Below are positions 33,409 to 41,896 of a DNA stretch of 64,000 nt, piece by piece. Numbering within the stretch: position 1 is the first letter of the stretch; every line of letters starts with the position of its first letter. Below the pieces are notes generated by a model. The model saw only the letters and a program-made list of their open reading frames with translations, was not told the origin of the DNA and ran no database searches. Source of the stretch: Oceanobacillus_B kapialis (GTDB lineage: Bacteria > Bacillota > Bacilli > Bacillales > Amphibacillaceae). The position numbers and the translations under genes are program-made. The stretch lies in assembly GCF_042685265.1 (NCBI RefSeq), contig NZ_JBHUMX010000007.1. One strand, given 5' to 3'.

Positions 33409-33864
33409 ATGATTAAAAAAATAATACATAACAATCGTGGTTTTACCCTTATTGAGATTATAGCATCAATTGCGCTTCTTGCACTAGTTGTTATGCTACT
33501 TTTACCGATATTTCCACAAATATTTCATTGGACTGGGAAAACGGAAGATGAATTAACAGCTAGTAATTTAGTAGGACAAGTGGCCTACGATTTGAAAAAT
33601 AATGAACAAATAGATTTCGCAAATGTTGACAGTTGTAATGGCGGAAACATGGGTAATAAAACTCCTATATCGGAAATCTATGAAATAAACGAAATAAAAT
33701 ATCAAGCTTTTTATCAACTATGTGCAGAAGATTCCATTGAACTTAATAAGTCACAACTTTATCAGGCAAGACTTTTAATCTATAAAGAAAATAATAACCA
33801 TGACCTTGTAAGTGAATCTTATACATATGTAAAAGTCTTAAATAATCAAGGTGAACAATCATGA
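33409..33864 (+). CDS. Type IV prepilin-like protein (minor pilin)
   Basis: The 151-residue protein has the prepilin signal NNRG/FTLIEIIASIALLALVV, with a Phe at +1 and Glu at +5, and a short soluble domain with two cysteines. It belongs to the GspJ/PilW-like minor pilins by position. The ATG at 33409 is preferred over a GTG at 33397, which lies too close to AAGG. Its stop overlaps the next start by four bases. First gene of the operon. Confidence 0.85.
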   Translation: MIKKIIHNNRGFTLIEIIASIALLALVVMLLLPIFPQIFHWTGKTEDELTASNLVGQVAYDLKNNEQIDFANVDSCNGGNMGNKTPISEIYEINEIKYQAFYQLCAEDSIELNKSQLYQARLLIYKENNNHDLVSESYTYVKVLNNQGEQS

Positions 33865-34274
33865 ATGTAAAAAGTGAAAAAGGAGCAGCTCTCGTATTAA
33901 CGTTGATGTTTATCGCATTAGCACTTCTTTTTATTACAACCTTATCAGGCATGGTTGTCCAGACTACAAAACAAGTTACAACAATGGAGAAAAGAAATGA
34001 CGCAGAGTTAGTAGCACAAATGGGAGTAGATTATGTTCAAGCTCTTCTGGATGATTATGAACGTAGTGAAGCTCAAGATCTTTTAACTTATTTAACAGAT
34101 CATATACCAAAAAATGTGCTTATTGGTGCCAATGGGGATAGACAGTTCGAAATTGAATTACCAAGGGAAATCCTCTTACAAGACGGTTACGAGGTCACCT
34201 TTACAAGCATCGGCACTGCACAAGGCCAAACAGTAGAAACTGAAGGTACAATCGAAATAACAATAAACGAATGA
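33861..34274 (+). CDS. PilX/GspK-like minor pilus protein
   Basis: The 137-residue protein starts MNVKSEKGAALVLTLMFIALALLFITTL, a single hydrophobic helix after KG as in PilX N-terminal domains, which lack Glu at +5. The remainder is a small alpha/beta domain without cysteines. The start overlaps the stop of the previous gene (ATGA). It probably belongs to a minor-pilin priming complex, by analogy with PilX and ComGG. Confidence 0.8.
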   Translation: MNVKSEKGAALVLTLMFIALALLFITTLSGMVVQTTKQVTTMEKRNDAELVAQMGVDYVQALLDDYERSEAQDLLTYLTDHIPKNVLIGANGDRQFEIELPREILLQDGYEVTFTSIGTAQGQTVETEGTIEITINE

Positions 34275-34289
34275 AGGGACTAAACCACA

Positions 34290-35915
34290 TTGATCACACG
34301 TAAACGTCTAGGCGACCTGCTAAAAGATGCCGGCCTTGTTTCAGAACAACAAATTAATGAAGCATTAGAAACCAAGAAAAGCAATCAAAAACTAGGAGAT
34401 GCCCTCCTGGAACATGGCTTTATAACAGAGAAGCAATTAATTGAAGTGCTTGAATTCCAGCTAGGAATTCCACATGTATCCTTGTATCGGTACCCAGTGG
34501 ATGAAAATGTTCTACAGTTTGTTACGAGAGAATCTGCACAGCAAAATTTAATTATGCCGCTGCAAATCAGTGGGACGGAATTAATGGTAGCGATGAAGGA
34601 TCCTATGGACTATTTTGTTATTGACGATCTGGAATTGGAAACAGGTTTTAGTATATCTCCAGTAATCGCAGCAAAGGATGATATTCTTTTTGCCATTAAT
34701 AAATACTATTATAAAAACGAGCCAGAAAAGATAGAGAATAATAACAGTGGGGAAGCGGAAGCGCCAATCATTCAGTTGTTTGATCAGCTGTTGACGGCTG
34801 CTATTCAATTAAAAGCGAGTGATATACATATTGATCCACAAGAAGCATCTGTTAAAGTTCGTTACCGAATTGATGGGAAGCTGCAAACGGAGAAGATTGT
34901 TGCCAAGCAGCTGCAAAATGCCTTGATTGCCAGAATCAAAATTTTGGCTGATTTGAATATTACACAGACAAGACTGCCACAGGACGGGCGTATCCGTACA
35001 ACAGTTGGGGTCACACCAGTTGATTTACGTATATCTTGTTTGCCTACAGTCTTTGGAGAGAAAGTTGTTATTCGTATCCTTGATTTAAATCAAGCGCTGA
35101 AAAAGGTAAATGAGCTAGATTTCTCAGAGATGAATCTACAAAAATATGAGAACTTGATTAAACGTCCATCTGGTTTAGTACTTTTAACAGGGCCGACGGG
35201 TTCAGGGAAGACATCTACTTTGTATGCCGCACTGCATCAACTCAATTCAGAGGCGGTTAACATTGTTACAGTAGAAGATCCTGTTGAGTACCAGTTAGAA
35301 GGAATTAATCAGGTACAAGTGAACAGCTCTGTTGGTTTGTCCTTCTCTAATGGCCTGCGTTCCATTTTACGACAGGATCCTAACGTCATCATGGTGGGGG
35401 AGATTCGGGACCAAGAAACAGCGGAAATTGCAATTCGTGCTTCGTTAACAGGCCATCTTGTTTTCAGTACACTTCATACGAATAGTGCGGTTGATGCGAT
35501 ACCTCGTTTAATCGATATGGGGATCGAACCTTATTTAGTTGTGTCTTCGCTTTCTGGGGTGGTGGCTCAACGATTGGTTCGTAAGCTTTGCAGAGATTGC
35601 TTGAAACAACGACCTGCCACCGGAATGGAAAAAGAAATTTTCGAGAAAAACGACATGGATGTTGAACATGTCTATGAGAGTGAAGGCTGCTCTGTTTGTC
35701 ACCAGCGTGGTTACAGAGGAAGAATAGCTGTGCAAGAAGTAGTAGTTATCGATGATGAAATCCGAAGTATGCTTTTAAACAACGGTTCCATGGCTGATAT
35801 TAGGGGATATTTAGAAAAGCAAGGAACAGCTTTTCTTATCCAGGATGGTCTGCAAAAGATTAAAGAAGGTAAAACGTCAATGGAAGAAATCATGCAAGTG
35901 TCCATTCGACTGTAG
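34290..35915 (+). CDS. pilB: Pilus extension ATPase PilB with MshEN domain
   Basis: The 541-residue GspE/PilB ATPase powers pilus assembly. The N-terminal MshEN domain (1-140) has tandem motifs RLGDLLKDAGLV (6-17) and KLGDALLEHGFIT (34-46), the pattern that binds c-di-GMP in V. cholerae MshE. The Walker A motif is GPTGSGKTS near residue 303, with an Asp box and the Walker B segment VGEIRDQETAEIA. Four zinc-type cysteines (CRDC near 433 and CSVC near 467) complete it. TTG start with AAGGGA ten bases upstream. Followed 12 bases later by pilT. Confidence 0.95.
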   Translation: MITRKRLGDLLKDAGLVSEQQINEALETKKSNQKLGDALLEHGFITEKQLIEVLEFQLGIPHVSLYRYPVDENVLQFVTRESAQQNLIMPLQISGTELMVAMKDPMDYFVIDDLELETGFSISPVIAAKDDILFAINKYYYKNEPEKIENNNSGEAEAPIIQLFDQLLTAAIQLKASDIHIDPQEASVKVRYRIDGKLQTEKIVAKQLQNALIARIKILADLNITQTRLPQDGRIRTTVGVTPVDLRISCLPTVFGEKVVIRILDLNQALKKVNELDFSEMNLQKYENLIKRPSGLVLLTGPTGSGKTSTLYAALHQLNSEAVNIVTVEDPVEYQLEGINQVQVNSSVGLSFSNGLRSILRQDPNVIMVGEIRDQETAEIAIRASLTGHLVFSTLHTNSAVDAIPRLIDMGIEPYLVVSSLSGVVAQRLVRKLCRDCLKQRPATGMEKEIFEKNDMDVEHVYESEGCSVCHQRGYRGRIAVQEVVVIDDEIRSMLLNNGSMADIRGYLEKQGTAFLIQDGLQKIKEGKTSMEEIMQVSIRL

Positions 35916-35927
35916 GGAGTAGATAGA

Positions 35928-36968
35928 ATGCGAGAGACAATTGAACAGTGGCTTACAGAAGCGTATTATCAAAATGCTTCCGATGTGCATTTAACCATAG
36001 GAAAAGCGCCTATTTTTCGTGTAAATGGCAGGTTAGCAGAACAGGACAAGCCACGATTAAAACCATCGGAAACAAAACAAATAATAGAAGCTATTTTGCC
36101 AGAGACATTGTGGCAACATCTTGAATTAAATAGAGAAATAGATTTCTCCTATGGAATTCAGGGAGTATCAAGATTTCGGATTAACACGTTTTATCAGCGC
36201 GGAGAGTTATCGTTGGCGATTCGTATTATCCCAAACCGAATCCCTTCCATAGAGGAATTAAACCTCCCGGCTGTAACGAAGGAAATTGTGCTGGAGCCAC
36301 AAGGGTTGGTATTGGTAACAGGGCCCACCGGGAGTGGTAAAAGTACGACACTTGCTTCAATGATCGACTTTATTAATCAAACGATGCAAAAACATATCAT
36401 TACATTGGAAGATCCAATCGAGTACATGCATTCCCATAACCAATCGATTATTGACCAACGTGAGGTTGGATTTGATACGAAAAGTTTTGTGAATGGTTTG
36501 AGAGCAAGTCTTAGACAGGATCCAGATATTATTTTGCTAGGGGAAATGCGGGATTTAGAAACGATTTCAACAGCTATTACTGCTGCGGAAACAGGCCATC
36601 TTGTGCTTGGAACGCTACATACCACTGATGCAGTTTCTACAATTGAGCGGATTATTGATGTATTTCCACCTGCACAACAGACGCAAATACGTATCCAATT
36701 GTCTACGATTCTAAAAGCGGTCATTTCACAACGGCTTTTGGTAACAAGGGATCATGCAGGAAGAAGAGCAGCAACAGAGGTTTTACGAAATACATCTGCC
36801 GTAAAAAATCTCATTCGCAATGAAAAGTTGCACCAAATCCAAAACGTGCTACAGACTTCCAGGGAGCAAGGAATGCATACTTTGGACATGGAATTAAAAC
36901 GGCTTGTACAGGAAAACCTTATAACCATGGAAGATGCTGCACCGTTTATGCAAGGAAGGAGCACCTAG
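35928..36968 (+). CDS. pilT: Pilus retraction ATPase PilT
   Basis: The 346-residue ATPase has a short PAS-like N-terminal domain, Walker A GPTGSGKST near residue 131, and Walker B LLGEMRDLET. A VKNLIRNEK segment near the C-terminus corresponds to the AIRNLIRE retraction motif of PilT. It lacks the MshEN and zinc regions of PilB. Its presence implies that the pili retract, hence twitching or DNA uptake, rather than static assembly. RBS AGGGAG. Confidence 0.95.
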   Translation: MRETIEQWLTEAYYQNASDVHLTIGKAPIFRVNGRLAEQDKPRLKPSETKQIIEAILPETLWQHLELNREIDFSYGIQGVSRFRINTFYQRGELSLAIRIIPNRIPSIEELNLPAVTKEIVLEPQGLVLVTGPTGSGKSTTLASMIDFINQTMQKHIITLEDPIEYMHSHNQSIIDQREVGFDTKSFVNGLRASLRQDPDIILLGEMRDLETISTAITAAETGHLVLGTLHTTDAVSTIERIIDVFPPAQQTQIRIQLSTILKAVISQRLLVTRDHAGRRAATEVLRNTSAVKNLIRNEKLHQIQNVLQTSREQGMHTLDMELKRLVQENLITMEDAAPFMQGRST

Positions 36969-36969
36969 A

Positions 36970-38169
36970 ATGGACTTTCAATATACTGGCAAACGGATAT
37001 CCGGTGAGCGAATAAAGGGGAAGATTGACGCTGATACGAAGCAGCTGGCAATAAAAGAGCTGGAAAAGCAAGGGCTCCTCATTACACGTATCGAAGAAAC
37101 AAAACCTTGGAACAAAGACATTATTTTAAATAAACGTGTGAAAAACAAAGATTTTGTTCTGTTTCTGAGACAATACGCAACCCTTATACATGCGGGAATC
37201 ACCATTACAGATGCCACAGGTACGATGGCTAAGCAAACAGACAATTATGCACTTCGAGTTGCTTTAGAAGATATGGTCAAACAACTAGAACAAGGAAATT
37301 CTTTATCAAATGCGGCTGGGATGCATTCTAATGTCTTTCCGATGCTGCTTGTGAACATGATTCATGCCGGCGAAGTAAGTGGTCAGTTGGACGAGATCCT
37401 TAATCAAATGGCCGATTACTATGAGAAGGAATATCGAAATAAGCAAAAAGTTGTTTCTGCACTGCTTTATCCGAGTGTGGTAGGTGTGATTACACTATTC
37501 TTAAGTGTTTTCTTACTCGTATTTATTGTGCCGCAATTTGTGACGATGTTTAATTCCTTTGGTGAAGAGATTCCTCCATATACACAATTCATTCTTAATT
37601 TAAGTGATTGGGTTGGCATGTTTTGGTGGGTTATTGCGTTGTTTTTCATATTGCTAGTTCTTCTAGGGAAGTCTATGTTACGCTATGATAGTTTTCGCTA
37701 TCGCATTGATACATATAAGCTAAAGTTTCCGTTTCTCGGTGTGCTTGCACATAAAGGTGCACTTGTACGAATGACGCAAACCTTAAGCACTTTAGTTAAT
37801 AGTGCTGTCCCTATTCTCGAAGCAGTCGAAATTACCGAAAGAGTTGTGGGCAATCGGGTAATTAAAGGTATATTACATGAGTCAAAAGAGACACTGAGTC
37901 AGGGTGAATCAATCACCAAACCAATGAAGAATCATTGGGTAATACCGCCACTCATTATTCAAATGATGCAAATTGGCGAGAAAACAGGTACATTGGACCA
38001 GATGCTTGCAAAAGCAGCTTCCTTTTATGAGGAAGAAGTAGAGCAGTTGTCGAACCGAATTAAAACATTAATAGAGCCGTTAATGATCATTATACTTACT
38101 GTCATTGTAGGCGGAATCATTTCGGCAGTTGTTATACCAATGTTTTCTATGTTCGAAAATTTACAATAA
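36970..38169 (+). CDS. pilC: Pilus inner-membrane platform protein PilC
   Basis: The 399-residue protein has two GspF domains (about 65-190 and 268-390) and membrane helices near 170-195, 218-240 and 370-395. It starts MDFQYTGKRISGERIKGKI, a standard PilC start. It anchors the ATPases to the pilin-assembly machine. The ATG at 36970 lies one base after the pilT stop, with GGAAGGAG inside pilT, so translation is coupled. The frame is open upstream inside pilT but has no reason to start there. Confidence 0.95.
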   Translation: MDFQYTGKRISGERIKGKIDADTKQLAIKELEKQGLLITRIEETKPWNKDIILNKRVKNKDFVLFLRQYATLIHAGITITDATGTMAKQTDNYALRVALEDMVKQLEQGNSLSNAAGMHSNVFPMLLVNMIHAGEVSGQLDEILNQMADYYEKEYRNKQKVVSALLYPSVVGVITLFLSVFLLVFIVPQFVTMFNSFGEEIPPYTQFILNLSDWVGMFWWVIALFFILLVLLGKSMLRYDSFRYRIDTYKLKFPFLGVLAHKGALVRMTQTLSTLVNSAVPILEAVEITERVVGNRVIKGILHESKETLSQGESITKPMKNHWVIPPLIIQMMQIGEKTGTLDQMLAKAASFYEEEVEQLSNRIKTLIEPLMIIILTVIVGGIISAVVIPMFSMFENLQ

Positions 38170-38197
38170 AATTGTGGTAAATTGTAGTTTAATATAC

Positions 38198-38203
38198 TAT
38201 AAT
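38198..38203 (+). promoter_or_regulatory. -10 element of the pilA promoter
   Basis: A perfect TATAAT lies 28 bases after the pilC stop and 10 or so bases before the riboswitch, so pilA can be transcribed separately from the genes before it. No clear -35 is visible. Confidence 0.5.
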
Positions 38204-38212
38204 AGTACTAGG

Positions 38213-38297
38213 TAAATAGACGGAGGCAATGAAGGATTATCTTTACCTGGGCACTTGGATAATCTGGAGCTAGTAGTGCAACCGACCTGAATGTGTT
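38213..38297 (+). promoter_or_regulatory. c-di-GMP-II riboswitch upstream of pilA
   Basis: The segment matches the c-di-GMP-II aptamer at its conserved positions: GGAGGCAATGA, then GGGCACTTG (38249-38257), then GAGCTAGTAGTGCAACCGACC ending at 38287. Stem P2 is GATTATC (38235-38241) with GATAATC (38258-38264). The pseudoknot is GCACT (38251-38255) with AGTGC (38275-38279). P1 pairs poorly by eye. Only about 40 bases separate the aptamer from the pilA ATG and no terminator is visible, so control of translation start is more likely than termination. In Clostridioides difficile the same class controls pilA1. Confidence 0.88.
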
Positions 38298-38331
38298 ACT
38301 AATCTTACATATTTAGAGAGGCGGGATTTTT

Positions 38332-38691
38332 ATGCTAGCACGCATGAAAAAAATGTTTAAAAAAGAAAAAGGATTTACGCTGGTGGAGCTTTTAGCAGTT
38401 ATTGCAATTTTGGCGATTATTGTGGCGATTGCAGTTCCTACTATTGGGAATGTGATTGACAATTCAAAGGCAGAGGCAACTACTGCTAATGAGGAATTAG
38501 TGGAAAATGCAGCTCGACTTGCTGATGTTTCAGGTGTGGGGCCAGCTGACACAACCCTTGGTTATACAATACAAGAATTAGTAGATGCAGGATTTTTAGA
38601 CGTAGAGCCTGAAGAATTTGAACTTAAAGGAAATGTAAAAGTTATTGAAAGTGACACCGAGAATGGCGGAAAAACTTTTAAGTACGAGTAA
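38332..38691 (+). CDS. pilA: Major type IV pilin
   Basis: The 119-residue prepilin is processed after KKEKG to give FTLVELLAVIAILAIIVAIAVP, the canonical mature N-terminus with Glu5. The rest is a short acidic globular domain (about 40-119) without cysteines. Strong RBS region AGAGGCGGG, its own promoter and its own riboswitch, plus a downstream terminator, point to the abundant structural pilin. It resembles ComGC in size but belongs to this pilus locus. Confidence 0.92.
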   Translation: MLARMKKMFKKEKGFTLVELLAVIAILAIIVAIAVPTIGNVIDNSKAEATTANEELVENAARLADVSGVGPADTTLGYTIQELVDAGFLDVEPEEFELKGNVKVIESDTENGGKTFKYE

Positions 38692-38717
38692 TAAAGACTT
38701 AGAATAACACCAAAGCA

Positions 38718-38750
38718 ACGCCCTTGCCCCAAAGCAGGGCGTTTTCTTCA
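38718..38750 (+). terminator. pilA terminator
   Basis: AACGCCCTTGC pairs with GCAGGGCGTT (one mismatch), followed by TTCTT. Partial read-through into pilD would make pilin far more abundant than the assembly proteins. Confidence 0.75.
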
Positions 38751-38776
38751 ATCTTTAAAAATAAAGGAGTACATAA

Positions 38777-39532
38777 ATGGAAAGTGTCATGATTTTATTA
38801 TTTTTCGCATTAGGCTTGCTTTTTGGGTCTTTTTTTAATGTGGTCGGACTGCGGGTTCCAAAGAAGATGCCTTTTGCGAATGACCGTTCCAGATGCCCAA
38901 AGTGTAACCATCAATTGGCTTGGTATGATAATATTCCGCTTCTTTCATTTCTCTTACAACAGGGAAGGTGTCGGTATTGCCGTGAATCCATCTCTTATAT
39001 TTATCCAGCCATTGAATTTTTAACAGGCATTTTCTTTGCCTTAGGTTACAGCTTAATTGGGTTACAATTAGAACTCATTACAGCACTACTATTGGTTTCC
39101 TTGCTCATGATTATTCTTGTTTCAGATTTAGCCTATATGATTATCCCCAATAAAGTGCTTTTGTTTTTCCTGCCATTTTTCTTAATAATGCGCTTGATTG
39201 TTCCACTTGATCCGTGGTGGAGTGGGTTAGCTGGTGCTTTTGCAGGAATTGCCATTATTATGCTTGTTATTTTAATTAGCAAGGGTGGAATGGGTGCAGG
39301 GGACATGAAGCTTTTTGGTGTGCTAGGTATTGTGCTTGGCTTACAAGGTACCTTTTTATCATTTTTTCTTTCTTGTATTATTGGGGCGATTATCGGTCTT
39401 GTTTTAATAGGGTTCCGCATCATTGATCGGAAGCAGCCAGTTCCCTTTGGACCGTATATTGTAGTGGCAAGCTTAATTACATACTTTTTTGGCGAAGGTT
39501 TAATGGACTGGTATTTTACAATTCTTTCTTAA
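38777..39532 (+). CDS. pilD: Prepilin peptidase PilD
   Basis: The 251-residue membrane aspartyl protease cleaves and N-methylates prepilins. It has the cytoplasmic zinc motif CPKC...CRYC near 40-68, and the two catalytic aspartates in VSDLAYMIIPN and GMGAGDMKLFG. About seven membrane helices are predicted. Its presence here means that the locus is self-sufficient for pilin processing. RBS AAAGGAG. Confidence 0.95.
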   Translation: MESVMILLFFALGLLFGSFFNVVGLRVPKKMPFANDRSRCPKCNHQLAWYDNIPLLSFLLQQGRCRYCRESISYIYPAIEFLTGIFFALGYSLIGLQLELITALLLVSLLMIILVSDLAYMIIPNKVLLFFLPFFLIMRLIVPLDPWWSGLAGAFAGIAIIMLVILISKGGMGAGDMKLFGVLGIVLGLQGTFLSFFLSCIIGAIIGLVLIGFRIIDRKQPVPFGPYIVVASLITYFFGEGLMDWYFTILS

Positions 39533-39544
39533 GGGCGTGACAGC

Positions 39545-40447
39545 ATGGGATTTATGTCTAATGGCAGGGTGAATATTGTCATTACAAATCGGAAGCTAAG
39601 ATATACCTTTCATAAAAATAATAAATTGGATGGGTTAGAGGAACATGGGGAACTAAAGCTTCCTCCCTCTGTATTAGAGGATGGGAAAATCATCGACAAG
39701 GCAGTTTTCTCTGAGCAGATTCGCCAGCTTGTACAGGAACATAAATGGAAACGAAAAAAGCTATTATTTGCGGTTCCAGATGATACGGTTGTGATTCGCC
39801 AGCTTGACGTACCAGCTGCTTTAACAAGGGAGGAAGCAAGAGGCTATATTGAAACCCAGCTTGGAAGTAGCATTTATTTGCCATTCGCTAATCCGGCAAT
39901 TGCGATTGATTTTCTAGAAAAACAAGGGGATATGCAACAGGTGTTACTTTTTGCTTATCCTAAGGAGAAAATTACGGATTTCATGGAAGTTTTTGAGGAA
40001 CAAGGATTGCGCCCTATTGTGGCTGATTTAACCTCCTTATCGGTTTATCGTTATTACATGTCTACACGACAGGAAGAAAAGCCACACCATGTTTTACTTA
40101 TTCATTGGAATGAAGATGCATTAGTATTAACAGCATTTAAGGAAAATAAGCCTATTTTTACGCGGCATATGAAGTTGGAGCAAACGAACGAGGAAGTACA
40201 ATGGGATCGTACGATTGATGAGTATTTAATTGAAATTAATCGTATTATTGATTTCTACCGATACTCTATTACAAAAGGTGCTGCCCAAATAGAGCTCCTG
40301 TTAGTATCTGGTGACTTTGCCGGTCTTCCGCAATTAAAGGGACGTTTAATGGAAGAAACGGTCTATAAAGTAGAGGACTTTCAGAAAGATGAGCTACCAG
40401 CAAAATATGCAGACGTGCTCGGTCTGGCTACGAAAAATGAGGGATAA
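39545..40447 (+). CDS. pilM: Pilus assembly protein PilM
   Basis: The 300-residue cytoplasmic protein is an actin-fold PilM-like factor. Recognisable are NIVITNRKLRYTF (first beta strand), RKKLLFAVPDDTVVIRQLDVP, and LLVSGDFAGLPQLKGRLME near the end. It is somewhat shorter than Gram-negative PilM. PilM links PilN/PilO to the ATPases. It lies 12 bases after pilD and six before pilN. Confidence 0.88.
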   Translation: MGFMSNGRVNIVITNRKLRYTFHKNNKLDGLEEHGELKLPPSVLEDGKIIDKAVFSEQIRQLVQEHKWKRKKLLFAVPDDTVVIRQLDVPAALTREEARGYIETQLGSSIYLPFANPAIAIDFLEKQGDMQQVLLFAYPKEKITDFMEVFEEQGLRPIVADLTSLSVYRYYMSTRQEEKPHHVLLIHWNEDALVLTAFKENKPIFTRHMKLEQTNEEVQWDRTIDEYLIEINRIIDFYRYSITKGAAQIELLLVSGDFAGLPQLKGRLMEETVYKVEDFQKDELPAKYADVLGLATKNEG

Positions 40448-40452
40448 ACAGC

Positions 40453-41010
40453 ATGACGACAGAAATTAATTTTATCCAAAAACAACCAAATAACCGGCTG
40501 ACACTCCTTATACTCGGAGGGGTCATTTTATTATGTCTTTGCTGTGTGGCGATTGGTTTATTCCTTCAGAAAAACCATGTGGATGAAGTAATAGCGCAAG
40601 CTGAAAGTGACTTAGCGGAGTTGGAGATCACACTTGCTGAATTGCAAGCTGAAGATGCTTCAGGGTCAAGATCAGTAGAGCAATTGATGACAGAAGTAGA
40701 TCGAATAAGTGAAAGCGCAATGCCTACAATGCCTCTTTTTCATGCCGTAACCGAACGATTAACAAATAATGACGAGCTAGTAAGTTATGAAAACAATTCG
40801 TCAGATTCGTTTATTGTAACGGCAAATTATGCGGATATGAACGCTGTGGCAGATTATATTGCAGAGCTAGTTGATCTCACCTATATAACTAATGTGCAAC
40901 TAACCAGTGTTGCTGAAATGGGAGAAAGCTACGAAGCTGTTTTGACAGTTCAGCTACTGGAAGAAAGTTTAAAGGAGGAGCATAGCGCAAATGATGAAAA
41001 TATTGAATAA
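40453..41010 (+). CDS. pilN: Pilus alignment protein PilN
   Basis: The 185-residue bitopic protein starts MTTEINFIQKQPNNR, which carries the PilN motif INxx at the cytoplasmic end (binds PilM), then one membrane helix (about 15-37), a coiled coil (about 40-70) and a small ferredoxin-like domain. Its 3' end overlaps pilO by 20 bases. Confidence 0.88.
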   Translation: MTTEINFIQKQPNNRLTLLILGGVILLCLCCVAIGLFLQKNHVDEVIAQAESDLAELEITLAELQAEDASGSRSVEQLMTEVDRISESAMPTMPLFHAVTERLTNNDELVSYENNSSDSFIVTANYADMNAVADYIAELVDLTYITNVQLTSVAEMGESYEAVLTVQLLEESLKEEHSANDENIE

Positions 41011-41536
41011 GAAACATTTACTTGTGCTAGTCGGCTCACTCCTTTTCATAGCTTTAGTGTATATAACTGCCTATCAGTTAATGATCAAACCGCAAAAAGA
41101 GGAAGCAGAAAGTCTACAACAACAAGTAACGATGTTTGAAGAGCAAATTGCTATCCAGTCTACAGAAGAGGATGAGCAAGTCACGAAGGGCGTAGATACA
41201 ATAAATCGTTTAATTCCTAGCTACTTAGCAGCCGACTCATTATTGCGTGAGATTCAGACACTAGCCAATGAAAGCCAAGTACGTATTAGTTACATAGGTA
41301 CAACAACAGAAAATATGGAAGTTGCCAATGCTGAGGAAACAGAAGAGGTTTCGTCCCTTGTTCAGAAGGCTAGTTATAGCATGGATATGACAGGAGAAAA
41401 CCTGCAAGATGTGAACGTGTTCTTGGATGCAATTAAAACAGGAGATAGATTAATTACAATAGATGCATTAAATGTCCAGCAGGATGGGGAATCAGTTTTT
41501 GCCCAGATCACCTTCTCTACCTATTATGCACAATAG
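40991..41536 (+). CDS. pilO: Pilus alignment protein PilO
   Basis: The 181-residue bitopic protein has one membrane helix (about 9-28), a coiled coil (about 35-60) and a periplasm-side-equivalent domain with ferredoxin-like fold. It pairs with PilN, and RBS AAAGGAGGAG lies inside pilN. The start is ATGATG; either may be used. Its stop is in the loop base of the following terminator. A secretin and PilP are not needed in Gram-positives and are absent. Confidence 0.88.
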   Translation: MMKILNKKHLLVLVGSLLFIALVYITAYQLMIKPQKEEAESLQQQVTMFEEQIAIQSTEEDEQVTKGVDTINRLIPSYLAADSLLREIQTLANESQVRISYIGTTTENMEVANAEETEEVSSLVQKASYSMDMTGENLQDVNVFLDAIKTGDRLITIDALNVQQDGESVFAQITFSTYYAQ

Positions 41537-41558
41537 CCTTCTAATAAGGCTATTTTTT
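41532..41558 (+). terminator. pilO terminator
   Basis: ATAGCCTT pairs with AAGGCTAT and is followed by TTTTTT. It overlaps the pilO stop codon. Confidence 0.85.
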
Positions 41559-41630
41559 CTGCAATTCTTTAAAATGCCTTTGTTCTGTTTTGCCTGCCTG
41601 TTTCATAGTTTGTTAGGAGGAGGCGATATC

Positions 41631-41858
41631 ATGCGACACTATGCTATTTTAAGATTATTGCTTGCAGGTTTCCTGCTTTATTTTGCATGGCCAGTAATTC
41701 CATATGCGAATACTGTGCCAGAGATGATATTTTGGGGAGGATGGCTTGGTTTCCTTATTTTAGTAGTTGGAGCAAATCTCGCAACATTTTTACAAATGAC
41801 CAAGCCACCAATTATGGAACAGCAAGAACAGGAGAGGCGCCATTCCCATAATTATTGA
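41631..41858 (+). CDS. Small two-helix membrane protein at the end of the pilus locus
   Basis: The 75-residue protein has two hydrophobic helices (about 4-22 and 30-55) and a short charged tail (EQQEQERRHSHNY). A very strong RBS (TTAGGAGGAGG) precedes the ATG. The longer open frame upstream at 41472 lies inside pilO and is rejected. I do not recognise the family. It lies between the pilO terminator and ytoI, and may belong to either block. Confidence 0.72.
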   Translation: MRHYAILRLLLAGFLLYFAWPVIPYANTVPEMIFWGGWLGFLILVVGANLATFLQMTKPPIMEQQEQERRHSHNY

Positions 41859-41883
41859 GTTTACCTTTGATCAACTGTATAAT
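41855..41883 (+). promoter_or_regulatory. Sigma-A promoter of ytoI
   Basis: TTGAGT and TATAAT are exactly 17 bases apart, 47 bases before the ytoI start. The -35 overlaps the stop codon of the preceding small gene. Confidence 0.8.
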
Positions 41884-41896
41884 AAGTACTAACAAA

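Noticed and set aside
41472..41630. Upstream extension of the small membrane protein gene
   Set aside because: It overlaps pilO and the pilO terminator; the ATG at 41631 has a much better RBS.
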